From Actinomycetes bacterium (lineage in GTDB: Bacteria; Actinomycetota; Actinomycetes; Actinomycetales; Microbacteriaceae): a stretch of DNA of 19,022 nucleotides. The stretch is taken from positions 1-19,022 of the forward strand of contig JAEWKY010000340.1 in the NCBI GenBank assembly GCA_023457615.1, given 5' to 3'. The notes under the pieces are model-generated. The model made no database searches and had not been told where the DNA came from. It was given only the letters and a program-made list of their open reading frames with translations. Made by a program: the position numbers and the translations under genes. Shown here in pieces: positions 1 to 7,233 of the stretch (the first letter of the stretch is position 1; every line of letters begins with the position of its first letter).

Positions 1-75
1 GCGCAGGGCGGCGGCACCGATGTCGGCGCGATCGCCGCGGCGCTCGAGGGCATCCGCGCCGACCTGCGGGGCTGA
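1..75 (+). CDS. alaS: Alanyl-tRNA synthetase, C-terminal end (partial)
   Basis: The first 75 bases are the last 24 codons plus TGA of a gene that begins outside the window. The peptide starts AQGGGTDVGAIAAALEGIR. The AQGGG-T-D pattern followed by an alanine-rich helix matches the glycine-rich end of the DHHA1 domain at the C-terminus of AlaRS, which charges tRNA-Ala. The alaS-ruvX-mltG-aroE order is common in actinobacteria and supports the call. ruvX begins 2 bases after the stop, so the genes are probably cotranscribed. With only 24 residues the assignment relies on this motif and on context. Confidence 0.75.
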   Translation, partial: AQGGGTDVGAIAAALEGIRADLRG

Positions 76-77
76 CC

Positions 78-539
78 GTGCGGCCGGGGGTGCGTCTCGG
101 CGTCGACGTCGGCAGGGCGCGCGTCGGGATCGCGTCGAGCGACCGCGACGGGCTGCTCGCGACCCCCGTGGCCACCCTCGCGCGTGTCGACGCCGACGAG
201 CGGTCGTTCCGGCTGCTCGTCGAGGAGCACGGCGCGGTCGAGATCGTCGTCGGGCTGCCGCTCTCGCTGAGCGGCGGCGACACGGCGTCGACGGCGGATG
301 CCCGCGAGCTCGCGGCCGCGATCGCCGGCTGGGTGGGCGTCCCCGTCCGCCTCGTCGACGAGCGCCTCTCGACGGTCTCGGCGCAGCGTGCGCTGCAGGC
401 GTCGGGGCGACGCACCAAGGGCTCGCGTCCCGTGATCGACCAAGTCGCCGCTGTTATTATCCTGCAGAACGCCCTCGACTTCGAGCGCTCGGCGGGCCGC
501 CCGCCCGGGACGCCGGTCGACCCCGACGGAGGACTGTGA
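78..539 (+). CDS. ruvX: RuvX/YqgF family putative pre-16S rRNA nuclease (Holliday junction resolvase-like)
   Basis: This 153-residue protein has the RNase H-like fold signatures of the YqgF/RuvX family. An N-terminal GVDVGRARVGIA strand carries the first acidic residue (about residue 10), a central strand reads IVVGLPLSLSG, then comes DERLST with the second acidic site, and near the end IDQVAAVIIL with the third. Family members process the 5' end of 16S rRNA; the older Holliday-junction resolvase name is based on fold. The length is normal. The GTG start at 78 lies 2 bases after the alaS stop and places the GVDVG strand near the N-terminus, as expected. The stop overlaps the mltG start (GTGA). 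Codons 450-458 (GCT GTT ATT) are unusually AT-rich for this gene and create a promoter-like hexamer, described separately. Confidence 0.93.
   Translation: MRPGVRLGVDVGRARVGIASSDRDGLLATPVATLARVDADERSFRLLVEEHGAVEIVVGLPLSLSGGDTASTADARELAAAIAGWVGVPVRLVDERLSTVSAQRALQASGRRTKGSRPVIDQVAAVIILQNALDFERSAGRPPGTPVDPDGGL
455..460 (+). promoter_or_regulatory. Candidate internal -10 box for mltG within ruvX
   Basis: TATTAT at 455-460 differs from the TATAAT consensus at one position. It is produced by an exceptional run of A/T-ending codons in a gene that otherwise uses G/C-ending ones. A start site would fall near 467, about 70 bases before mltG. No good -35 match sits 16-18 bases upstream, so the site is weak as a sigma-70-type promoter and may be coincidental. 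Confidence 0.25.
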
Positions 540-2050
540 CGAACCAGAGCGAGCCGAGCTGGGACGACATCTTCCGTCCCGCCGGCGATCAGCCCGCCCG
601 CCCGCAGCAGCCCGCGACTCCCGGGGCGTCGGCACCTCAGCAGTCGGCACCTCAGCAGTCGGCACCTCAGCAGTCGACCCCGGAGGCGTCGGCACCGGGG
701 GCGTCCGCGCCGCAGCCGACGACGCCGCAGCCGACGGTGAACGCGTATCCGAGCGTGCGCGCGTCCGACCCGTTCGCGGTCGCGGCCGCCGAGGCGACGT
801 CGCGCGCGCGCCAGGATGCCGCCCCGGGGGAGACGCTCACCCGTCGTCAGTTGCGCGAGCAGGAGGAGCAGGCGGTCTCGCGCCGCGGCGGTCGCTCCGA
901 CGGCGGACGCCCGAGCGGTCGCTCCGGCGGCGGTGCCGGGTCCGGCGGTCCCGCGCCGAAGAAGAAGCGCCGCGGCCTCGTCGCCGTGCTCGTCATCCTC
1001 GCCGTGCTGCTCGCGGGCGGCGGTGGGGCGACGGCCTTCGTCTGGCTCAACTACGAGCCGCAGGTGCGCGAGCTGCTCGGCTGGGAGCTCCCCAACGACT
1101 ACACGACCGAGGGCAACGGCGAGGAGGTCATCGTCACCGTCGCCTCGGGCGATCTCGGCGACGACATCGCCCGCAAGCTGCACGAGCTCGAGGTCACGCT
1201 GAGCTTCGACGCCGTGTGGGACTACCTGCTCGAACGCGAGGCCGAGGGCGACGCCGTCGTCTTCTTCCCGGGCGCCTTCCGGCTCCAGCTGGAGATGAGC
1301 GCGGCCTCCGCGGTGACCGCCCTCACCGATCCCGCCAATCAGGTGACGAACCGGGTGCTCATCACCGAGGGGATGAGCTACCCGCTCGCCCTCGAGCAGA
1401 TCTCCGCGGCGACGCAGCTGCCCCTCGAGGAGCTGCAGGCCGCCGCCGACGACTACACGCAGTTCGGCATCCCCGACGACGCCCCGAACCTCGAGGGCTG
1501 GATGTTCCCGGCGACCTACACCTTCGATCCCGGGATCACGGCGGTGGATGCGATCCAGATGACGGTCGACGAGATGTTCACGCGCCTCGACGCCCTCGGC
1601 GTCGCGCCCGAGGACCGCTTCCGCATCCTGACCATGGCCGGGCTCGTGCAGCGCGAGGCGGGCGACGTCGACGACATGGCCAAGATCGCGCGGGTCTTCT
1701 ACAACAGGCTCGATCAGGGCATGCGGTTCGAGTCCGACGCGACCGTCGCCTACGGGACGGGCAACACCCACACCGTGTGGACGACCGCGGAGGAGCGGGC
1801 CGACCCCGACAACCTCTACAACACGTACGTGCACCTCGGGATGCCGTACGGCCCGATCGGGCTGCCGGGCGAGGATGCGATCGAGGCCGCGATCTCGCCG
1901 GCCGACGGTCCGTGGCTGTTCTTCGTGCCGATCAACCTGCAGACCGGGGAGACGGTGTTCTCCGAGACCGCCGCGCAGCATCAGGCGGCCGCCGAGCAGC
2001 TCTATGCGTGGTGCCGGGAGAGCGACGAGAACGCGTCGTACTGCGCGTGA
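536..2050 (+). CDS. mltG: Endolytic murein transglycosylase MltG (YceG-like)
   Basis: This 504-residue membrane enzyme is predicted to cleave nascent peptidoglycan glycan strands outside the membrane and so help set strand length. Residues 1-145 form a cytoplasmic, low-complexity region rich in Pro, Gln, Ser and Ala, ending in a basic patch (KKKRR). One transmembrane helix follows at about 147-171. After it come a LysM-like segment (about 190-250) and the YceG catalytic domain. The motif MAGLVQREAGDVDDMAKIARVFYNRL places the expected catalytic Glu at residue 374, and the downstream YGPIGLPG segment is also typical. The N-terminal tail is long compared with proteobacterial MltG, as is common in actinobacteria. 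The GTG at 536 overlaps the ruvX stop and has GGAGG at 528-532, with a short 3-base spacing. Open frame continues upstream inside ruvX but has no matching domain, so 536 is preferred. The stop overlaps the aroE start. Confidence 0.92.
   Translation: MTNQSEPSWDDIFRPAGDQPARPQQPATPGASAPQQSAPQQSAPQQSTPEASAPGASAPQPTTPQPTVNAYPSVRASDPFAVAAAEATSRARQDAAPGETLTRRQLREQEEQAVSRRGGRSDGGRPSGRSGGGAGSGGPAPKKKRRGLVAVLVILAVLLAGGGGATAFVWLNYEPQVRELLGWELPNDYTTEGNGEEVIVTVASGDLGDDIARKLHELEVTLSFDAVWDYLLEREAEGDAVVFFPGAFRLQLEMSAASAVTALTDPANQVTNRVLITEGMSYPLALEQISAATQLPLEELQAAADDYTQFGIPDDAPNLEGWMFPATYTFDPGITAVDAIQMTVDEMFTRLDALGVAPEDRFRILTMAGLVQREAGDVDDMAKIARVFYNRLDQGMRFESDATVAYGTGNTHTVWTTAEERADPDNLYNTYVHLGMPYGPIGLPGEDAIEAAISPADGPWLFFVPINLQTGETVFSETAAQHQAAAEQLYAWCRESDENASYCA
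629..673 (+). repeat. Three perfect 15-bp tandem repeats in the mltG tail
   Basis: The 15-base unit TCGGCACCTCAGCAG occurs three times without a mismatch at 629-643, 644-658 and 659-673. It is in frame and encodes S-A-P-Q-Q three times in the cytoplasmic tail of MltG. Perfect identity at the DNA level, with otherwise uncommon codons such as GCA and CCT repeated each time, points to recent slippage or duplication rather than selection on the protein alone. Confidence 0.9.
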
Positions 2051-2904
2051 CCCGTGCCGACGGGGGCGCGCGGCGCCTCGCGGTGCTCGGCTCGCCCATC
2101 GAGCACTCCCGCTCGCCGCAGCTGCACGCCGCGGCCTACGGGGTGCTCGGGCTGCCGTGGGAGTATGCGCGCGTCGAGGTCGCGTCGGGCGCCCTGCCGA
2201 GCTTCCTCGGGGGTCTGACACCGGAGTGGCGCGGACTCTCGCTCACGATGCCGCTCAAGCACGAGGTGCTGCCTCTGCTCGCGGAGCGCTCCGAGGCCGT
2301 CGCGATCTCGGGCGCCGCGAACACCGTGCTGCTCGGCGACGACGGCCCGCGCGGGTTCAACACCGACATCGCCGGCATGGTCGGCGCGCTCCACGACCAC
2401 GGGGTGACCGACGTCGACACAGCGCACGTGATCGGCACGGGCAACACGGCGGCGTCGGCCTTCCTCGCGGCCTCCCGGCTCGGCGCGTCGCGCATCCTCG
2501 TCTCGGGTCGGAGCCTCGCGGGACTCGCCGAGCTCGAGCGCCTCGGCGACCGACTGGGCGTGCACACCGAGTGGCGGCTCTACGGCGCCGAGGTGCCGGT
2601 GCGGTCGGACCTCGTCATCAACACCCTCCCCGGCGACGCCGACCCCGACGACGTGCCGGAGGCCGATCTCGGCGGCGTGCTCATGGAGGTACCGTACGAC
2701 CCCTGGCCGACGCCGCGCGCCGCCCGCTGGGCCGCCCGGGACGCGCTCGTCGTCAACGGTCTCGAGATGCTGCTGCACCAGGCCGTCGAGCAGGTGCGCA
2801 TCTTCGTGACCGGCGAGGAGGGCGGCGCGCTCGCGGACGAGGACGAGGTGGTCGCCGCGATGCGGCGATCCGTCGGGCTCGCCGAGCCCTCGGCGCGGGA
2901 CTGA
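2047..2904 (+). CDS. aroE: Shikimate dehydrogenase
   Basis: This 285-residue cytosolic enzyme is predicted to reduce 3-dehydroshikimate to shikimate. The N-terminal substrate domain shows GSPIEHSRSPQLHAAAY with the two shikimate-contacting serines, LTMPLK with the catalytic Lys at residue 71, and GAANTVLL followed by FNTD with the partner Asp at residue 107. The Rossmann segment reads VIGTGNTAASA, and the C-terminal NGLEMLLHQAVEQ helix is typical. The usual N-R-T/S-x-x-K/R NADP-recognition motif is replaced by SGRSLAGL, so cofactor preference is uncertain. A quinate/shikimate paralogue cannot be fully excluded, but the aro context favours AroE. The GTG start at 2047 overlaps the mltG stop. 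The open frame extends far upstream, but that part overlaps mltG and has no family similarity. Confidence 0.92.
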   Translation: MTRADGGARRLAVLGSPIEHSRSPQLHAAAYGVLGLPWEYARVEVASGALPSFLGGLTPEWRGLSLTMPLKHEVLPLLAERSEAVAISGAANTVLLGDDGPRGFNTDIAGMVGALHDHGVTDVDTAHVIGTGNTAASAFLAASRLGASRILVSGRSLAGLAELERLGDRLGVHTEWRLYGAEVPVRSDLVINTLPGDADPDDVPEADLGGVLMEVPYDPWPTPRAARWAARDALVVNGLEMLLHQAVEQVRIFVTGEEGGALADEDEVVAAMRRSVGLAEPSARD

Positions 2905-2925
2905 GAGCCGTCGCGCGGGACTGAG
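2886..2925 (+). repeat. Imperfect 20-bp tandem duplication across the aroE stop
   Basis: The 13-mer GCGCGGGACTGAG occurs at 2893-2905 and again at 2913-2925, a period of 20 bases, with partly matching flanks. The first copy contains the aroE stop codon. A second short repeat, GAGAGCCGTCGC, is found at 2903-2914 and 2953-2964. These make up most of the 80-base aroE-aroC gap. I see no convincing promoter or terminator in it. Confidence 0.6.
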
Positions 2926-2984
2926 GGCTTCGCCGCGGGGCCGAGACGGATCGAGAGCCGTCGCCGACCTGGAAGGATGGTCCC

Positions 2985-4190
2985 ATGCTGCGTTGGTTGA
3001 CGGCCGGGGAGTCGCACGGGCCCGAGCTGGTGGCGATCCTCGAGGGGATGCCCGCGGGCGTCCCGATCTCGCGCGAGCAGATCCAGGACGACCTGCAGCG
3101 CCGCAAGCTCGGCTACGGGCGCGGGGCGCGCATGAAGTTCGAGCAGGACGCGCTCGACCTCTCGGGCGGCATCCGCTTCGGGCTCACGATGGGCGGCCCG
3201 ATCGCGCTGCGCATCGGCAACACCGAATGGCCGCGCTGGGTCGACGTCATGAGCGCGTCGCCGGTCGACCCCGAGACGCTGCCGAAGGGTCGGGGGGCGG
3301 CGCTGACCCGGCCCCGGCCCGGTCACGCCGACCTCGTCGGCATGCAGAAGTACGACTTCCCGGAGTCGCGCAACGTGCTCGAGCGCGCGTCCGCCCGCGA
3401 GACGGCGGCCCGGGTCGCCCTCGGCGCGGTCGCGCGCGCCTTCCTCGGCGAGCTCGGCATCCGGCTCGTCGCGCACACCCTCTCGATCGCGGAGGTGAGC
3501 GCCCCCGACGACGCGCCCCTGCCCGGCCCCGACGACGTCGCCGCGCTCGACGCCGATCCGCTGCGCTGCTTCGACGCCGCGACCTCGGCCGCGATGGTGG
3601 CGAGGATCGATCGCGCGCACGACGACGGGGACACGCTCGGCGGCGTCGTCGAGGTGCTCGCCTACGGCGTGCCGCCGGGCCTCGGCTCGTACGTGCACTG
3701 GGACCGACGGCTCGACGGCCGCCTCGCGGGCGCGCTCATGAGCATCCAGGCGATCAAGGGCGTCGAGGTCGGCGACGGCTTCACGACGACGACGCGCCCC
3801 GGCTCCGCCGCCCACGACGAGCTCGTCGCGGGCGCCGACGGCATCACGCGGCTCTCCGACCGCGCGGGCGGCATCGAGGGCGGGATGTCGACCGGCACCC
3901 TGCTGCGGGTCCGCGCCGGGATGAAGCCGATCGCGACCGTGCCGCACGCGCTCCGCACCGTCGACGTCGCGACCGGGGAGCCCGCCGGGGCGCACCACCA
4001 GCGCTCCGACGTCTGCGCCGTGCCCGCCGCGGGCGTCGTGGCCGAGGCGATGGTCGCGCTCGTGCTCGCCGACGCCGCGCTCGAGAAGTTCGGCGGAGAC
4101 TCGATCGGCGAGACGCGACGCAACCTCGACGCCTACCTCGCCGCGATCCCGGAGGCGCTGCGCACCGCCTCCGCCTCCGTTCCCGAATGA
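2985..4190 (+). CDS. aroC: Chorismate synthase
   Basis: This 401-residue cytosolic enzyme is predicted to convert EPSP to chorismate using reduced FMN, the last step of the shikimate pathway. The N-terminus MLRWLTAGESHGPEL is the family signature. Further motifs are the LTRPRPGHADLVGMQKY flavin/phosphate-binding segment (about residues 107-123), ERASARETAARVALG, IKGVEVGDGF, and a C-terminal GGDSIGETRRNLDAY tail. Length is normal. The ATG at 2985 follows a good Shine-Dalgarno sequence, GGAAGG at 2971-2976, and begins exactly at the conserved N-terminus. aroK begins 7 bases after the stop. The reading frame is intact, with base use like its neighbours. Confidence 0.97.
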   Translation: MLRWLTAGESHGPELVAILEGMPAGVPISREQIQDDLQRRKLGYGRGARMKFEQDALDLSGGIRFGLTMGGPIALRIGNTEWPRWVDVMSASPVDPETLPKGRGAALTRPRPGHADLVGMQKYDFPESRNVLERASARETAARVALGAVARAFLGELGIRLVAHTLSIAEVSAPDDAPLPGPDDVAALDADPLRCFDAATSAAMVARIDRAHDDGDTLGGVVEVLAYGVPPGLGSYVHWDRRLDGRLAGALMSIQAIKGVEVGDGFTTTTRPGSAAHDELVAGADGITRLSDRAGGIEGGMSTGTLLRVRAGMKPIATVPHALRTVDVATGEPAGAHHQRSDVCAVPAAGVVAEAMVALVLADAALEKFGGDSIGETRRNLDAYLAAIPEALRTASASVPE

Positions 4191-4197
4191 GGCGCGC

Positions 4198-4692
4198 GTG
4201 AGCCCCCGGGCGGTCTTCGTCGGACCCATGGCGGCGGGCAAGACCAAGGTCGGCAAGCGCGTCGCGCGTCATCTCGGCCTCGGCTTCCTCGACACCGACC
4301 AGGTGATCGTCGCCCGGCACGGCGCGATCGCCGACATCTTCCGCGACCGGGGCGAGCCCGCGTTCCGGGCCCTCGAGCGGGAGGTCGTCGTCGAGGCGCT
4401 GCGCTCGGACGGCATCGTCTCGCTCGGCGGGGGAGCGGTGCTCGACACCGACACCCGGGCCGACCTGCGCGACGAGACCGTCGTCTTCCTGCACGCTCCC
4501 GCCCACGTCGTCGCGGGCCGGCTCTCGCGCGAGGCGGGCAAGCGCCCGCTGGTCGCCGGGGGCATCGCCGACTGGGAGCGCATCTTCGCCGAGCGCCGGC
4601 CGATCTACGACGCGCTCGCCGACCACACCGTCGACACCTCGACGGGCCGCTTCGACGACATCGCCCGGGGGATCGCCGCATGGCTGACGTGA
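4198..4692 (+). CDS. aroK: Shikimate kinase
   Basis: This 164-residue kinase is predicted to phosphorylate shikimate at the 3-OH with ATP. The Walker A motif is GPMAAGKT near the N-terminus. The shikimate-binding Asp lies in DTDQVI, followed by the Arg of EPAFRALE, the GGG loop of SLGGGAV, the lid-region KRPL Arg, and the C-terminal ERRPIY adenine-side segment. Length fits the family. The GTG start at 4198 has GAGG at 4189-4192, and the protein then begins SPRAVFVGP, which places the P-loop as expected. The 3' end overlaps aroB by 13 bases, which suggests coupled translation. Confidence 0.95.
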   Translation: MSPRAVFVGPMAAGKTKVGKRVARHLGLGFLDTDQVIVARHGAIADIFRDRGEPAFRALEREVVVEALRSDGIVSLGGGAVLDTDTRADLRDETVVFLHAPAHVVAGRLSREAGKRPLVAGGIADWERIFAERRPIYDALADHTVDTSTGRFDDIARGIAAWLT

Positions 4693-5765
4693 CCACCATC
4701 CCGGTGGCGGGGACTCCGGGTTACGACGTGCTCGTCGGCCGCGGGCTGCTCGACCGCCTGCCCGACGTGCTCGGCCCGAGGACCGCGAAGATCCTCGTCG
4801 TGCACGCGCCGCCGCTCGCCGCGCGGGCCGAGGCGCTGCGCGAGCGGCTCGCCGGCCGCTTCGAGGTCTACCTCGCCGAGGTGCCGGATGCCGAGGGCGC
4901 CAAGCGCGTCGAGGTCGCGGCCTTCTGCTGGGGCGTCATGGGGCAGACCGACTTCACGCGCACCGACGCCGTGGTCGGCCTCGGCGGGGGCGCGACGACG
5001 GATCTCGCCGGCTTCGTCGCGGCGACCTGGCTGCGCGGCGTCGACGTCGTGCAGATCCCGACGACGGTGCTCGGGATGGTGGATGCCGCGGTCGGCGGCA
5101 AGACGGGCATCAACACCGCGGAGGGCAAGAACCTCGTGGGCGCCTTCCACGCTCCGCGCGCGGTGCTGTGCGATCTCGAGCTCCTCGACGAGCTGCCGAG
5201 GAACGAGATCCTCGCGGGCTTCGCCGAGATCGTGAAGGCGGGCTTCATCGCCGAGCCCGAGATCCTCGACCTCGTCGAGGCCGACGTCGACGCCGTGACC
5301 GATCCGCGCAGCCCGCAGTTCCGCCGCGCGGTCGAGCTCGCGATCGGGGTCAAGGCGCGGGTCGTGGGCGAGGACTTCACCGAGCAGGGCCTGCGCGAGA
5401 TCCTCAACTACGGGCACACCCTCGGGCACGCGATCGAGCACGCCGAGCGCTACCAGTGGCGTCACGGCGCGGCCGTCGCGATCGGGATGGTGTTCGCCGC
5501 CGAGCTGTCGCGGCTGACGCGCAACCTCTCGGACGCCGACGTGGAGCGGCACCGCCGCATCCTCTCGTCGCTCTCCCTGCCCGTGAGCTACCCGCTCGCG
5601 CGCTGGAGGACGCTGCTCGCGACCATGCAGCGCGACAAGAAGGCGCGCGCCGGGATGCTGCGCTTCATCGTGCTCGACGGGGTCGGGCGGGCGACGACCG
5701 TGGAGGGTCCGGACGAGTCGCTGCTGTACCTGGCGTACCAGAACGTCGCCGAAGCCGAGGCGTAG
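4680..5765 (+). CDS. aroB: 3-Dehydroquinate synthase
   Basis: This 361-residue NAD- and zinc-dependent enzyme is predicted to convert DAHP to 3-dehydroquinate, the second shikimate step. The NAD site is seen in VGLGGGATTDLAGFVAATW. It is followed by the hallmark PTTVLGMVDAAVGGKTGINT and GKNLVGAFHAP segments. The EIVKAGFI region supplies the zinc-binding Glu, and NYGHTLGHAIEH the zinc-binding His residues. Length is normal. The ATG at 4680 lies inside the end of aroK, with a GGGGGA Shine-Dalgarno-like sequence at 4667-4672. Translation is probably coupled to aroK. A 17-base gap separates it from the next gene. Confidence 0.96.
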   Translation: MADVTTIPVAGTPGYDVLVGRGLLDRLPDVLGPRTAKILVVHAPPLAARAEALRERLAGRFEVYLAEVPDAEGAKRVEVAAFCWGVMGQTDFTRTDAVVGLGGGATTDLAGFVAATWLRGVDVVQIPTTVLGMVDAAVGGKTGINTAEGKNLVGAFHAPRAVLCDLELLDELPRNEILAGFAEIVKAGFIAEPEILDLVEADVDAVTDPRSPQFRRAVELAIGVKARVVGEDFTEQGLREILNYGHTLGHAIEHAERYQWRHGAAVAIGMVFAAELSRLTRNLSDADVERHRRILSSLSLPVSYPLARWRTLLATMQRDKKARAGMLRFIVLDGVGRATTVEGPDESLLYLAYQNVAEAEA

Positions 5766-5782
5766 TCGGGCAGAATGGCCGC

Positions 5783-6172
5783 ATGACCACCCCCGTGCCC
5801 GCGCAGGGCTCGAGCGCCTCCGGCGACGACAAGACCCTGGCCGTGCTCGCCCATCTCTCGGCGATCATCGCCCTCGTGCTGACGGCCGGATGGCTGAGCT
5901 GGGTCGGCCCGCTGCTCGTGTGGCTCATCTGGCGCGAGCGGAGCGGACTCGTCCGCACGGCCGCCGCGACGTCGTTCAACTTCAACGTCACGATCTGGGT
6001 CGCGGTCGTGATCGGCTGGATCTGCATCTTCACCGTGATCCTGATCCCGGTCGGCCTGCTGCTGATCTTCGTGCCCGGCATCCTGCAGCTCGTGTTCTCG
6101 ATCCTGGGCGCGGTGCGCGCGTCGCGTGGCGAGTCGTTCACGTACCCGCTGCAGATCCCGATCCTGCACTGA
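5783..6172 (+). CDS. DUF4870 (Tic20-like) small integral membrane protein
   Basis: This 129-residue protein has a short polar N-terminus, then DDKTLAVLAHLSAIIA, a GPLLVWLIWRERSGLVRTAAATSFNFNVTIW core, and two closely spaced hydrophobic helices (about 69-88 and 88-110). The LAHLS, P-L-WLI-R and SFNFN pattern is that of the DUF4870/Tic20-like family, small membrane proteins of unknown function. Three to four membrane segments are likely. The gene sits between aroB and aroQ, and its stop overlaps the aroQ start by one base (TGATG), so it is probably coexpressed with them. No link to shikimate metabolism is known to me. The ATG at 5783 is chosen because the polar leader begins there. CAGAAT at 5771-5776 lies six bases upstream and could be a weak -10 box giving a leaderless transcript. 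Confidence 0.8.
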   Translation: MTTPVPAQGSSASGDDKTLAVLAHLSAIIALVLTAGWLSWVGPLLVWLIWRERSGLVRTAAATSFNFNVTIWVAVVIGWICIFTVILIPVGLLLIFVPGILQLVFSILGAVRASRGESFTYPLQIPILH

Positions 6173-6612
6173 TGGTCGCCCGCGTCCTGGTCCTCAACGG
6201 GCCCAACCTCGGTCGCCTCGGCAGCCGCGAGCCCGACGTCTACGGCTCTCAGGACCTCTCGGCCCTGCGGGTGCTGCTCGCGGAGCGGGCCGGCGACGCC
6301 GTCGAGATCGATCTGCGGCAGACCGACGACGAGGCCGAGATGATCGGCTGGATGCACGAGGCCGTCGACGGGAGCACGCCCGTCATCGTCAATCCGGGCG
6401 CCTTCACGCACTACAGCTACGCGCTCTCCGATGCGGCGCGGATGGTCACGACGGCGGGCATCCCGCTCGTCGAGGTGCACCTCTCCAACCCCCACGCGCG
6501 CGAGCAGTTCCGGCACACGAGCGTCATCTCGTCCGTCGCGACGGGCGTGATCGCGGGCTTCGGGTTCACGTCGTACGTGCTCGCGCTCGACGCGGTGCTC
6601 TCCGCGCGCTGA
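6172..6612 (+). CDS. aroQ: Type II 3-dehydroquinate dehydratase
   Basis: This 146-residue enzyme is predicted to dehydrate 3-dehydroquinate to 3-dehydroshikimate, the third shikimate step. It belongs to the dodecameric type II class, unrelated to type I AroD. The N-terminal LNGPNLGRLGSREPDVYG carries the lid Arg19 and catalytic Tyr24. NPGAFTHYSYALSDA contains the substrate-binding Asn74, and EVHLSNPHARE supplies the catalytic His103, followed by FRHTS. All key residues are present and the length is standard. The ATG at 6172 overlaps the stop of the preceding gene by one base, so translation is probably coupled; no strong Shine-Dalgarno sequence is seen. Confidence 0.96.
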   Translation: MVARVLVLNGPNLGRLGSREPDVYGSQDLSALRVLLAERAGDAVEIDLRQTDDEAEMIGWMHEAVDGSTPVIVNPGAFTHYSYALSDAARMVTTAGIPLVEVHLSNPHAREQFRHTSVISSVATGVIAGFGFTSYVLALDAVLSAR

Positions 6613-6641
6613 TCGACGGCCCTTCCAACACGGGCTAGGCT
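6613..6641 (+). promoter_or_regulatory. Candidate efp promoter giving a leaderless transcript
   Basis: A -35-like TCGACG at 6613-6618 and a -10-like TAGGCT at 6636-6641 are separated by 17 bases. The expected start site, 6-8 bases downstream, falls at about 6648-6650, on the GTG start of efp. No purine-rich ribosome-binding sequence precedes that GTG, which fits a leaderless mRNA. This is inferred from sequence alone. Confidence 0.5.
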
Positions 6642-6649
6642 CGTCCCTC

Positions 6650-7213
6650 GTGGCTACCACCAACGACATCAAGAACGGCAGCGTTCTCAGCATCGACGGC
6701 CAGCTCTGGAACGTCATCGAGTTCCAGCACGTCAAGCCCGGCAAGGGCGGCGCCTTCGTGCGCACGAAGCTCAAGAACGTCATGTCCGGCAAGGTCGTCG
6801 ACCGCACCTTCAACGCGGGCACGAAGATCGACTTCGCGACGGTCGACCGCCGCGACTTCCAGTACCTGTACAAGGACGGCGACGGGTTCGTGTTCATGGA
6901 CACGACCGACTACGACCAGGTGACGATCCCGTCGGCGACGGTCGGCGACGCGGCGAACTACATGCTCGAGAACCAGAACGTGCAGGTCGCCCTCCACGAC
7001 GGCGAGGCGCTCTACGTCGAGCTGCCGACGTCGGTCGTGCTCGAGGTCACCTACACCGAGCCCGGGCTGCAGGGCGACCGCTCGAGCGCGGGCACGAAGC
7101 CGGCGACGCTCGAGACGGGCCACGAGATCCAGGTGCCGCTCTTTCTCGAGACCGGCACGCGCGTCAAGGTCGACACCCGCGACGGGTCGTACCTCGGCCG
7201 CGTGACCGACTAG
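6650..7213 (+). CDS. efp: Translation elongation factor P
   Basis: This 187-residue three-domain protein is predicted to bind ribosomes stalled at polyproline stretches and promote peptide-bond formation. Domain I reads MATTNDIKNGSVLSIDGQLW and contains the functional loop HVKPGKGGAFVR with the conserved Lys at residue 32. Domains II and III include VVDRTFNAG, DYDQVTIP and the ending VDTRDGSYLGRV, as in other actinobacterial EF-P. The loop tip reads PGKGG rather than the PGKGP described for some actinobacteria with unmodified EF-P. No epmA/epmB-type modification gene is nearby. The GTG at 6650 begins exactly at the conserved N-terminus. nusB follows after 20 bases. Confidence 0.97.
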   Translation: MATTNDIKNGSVLSIDGQLWNVIEFQHVKPGKGGAFVRTKLKNVMSGKVVDRTFNAGTKIDFATVDRRDFQYLYKDGDGFVFMDTTDYDQVTIPSATVGDAANYMLENQNVQVALHDGEALYVELPTSVVLEVTYTEPGLQGDRSSAGTKPATLETGHEIQVPLFLETGTRVKVDTRDGSYLGRVTD

Positions 7214-7233
7214 TCGTTGGCGAGCATCCACCC

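Noticed and set aside
1216..2046. Upstream in-frame extension of aroE
   Set aside because: Overlaps the catalytic domain of mltG out of frame and lacks family similarity; GTG 2047 gives the conserved AroE N-terminus.
2580..4256. A 558-codon open frame on the - strand across aroE and aroC
   Set aside because: Antisense shadow of aroE/aroC; low-complexity Arg/Ala-rich product with no family motif and no ribosome-binding site.
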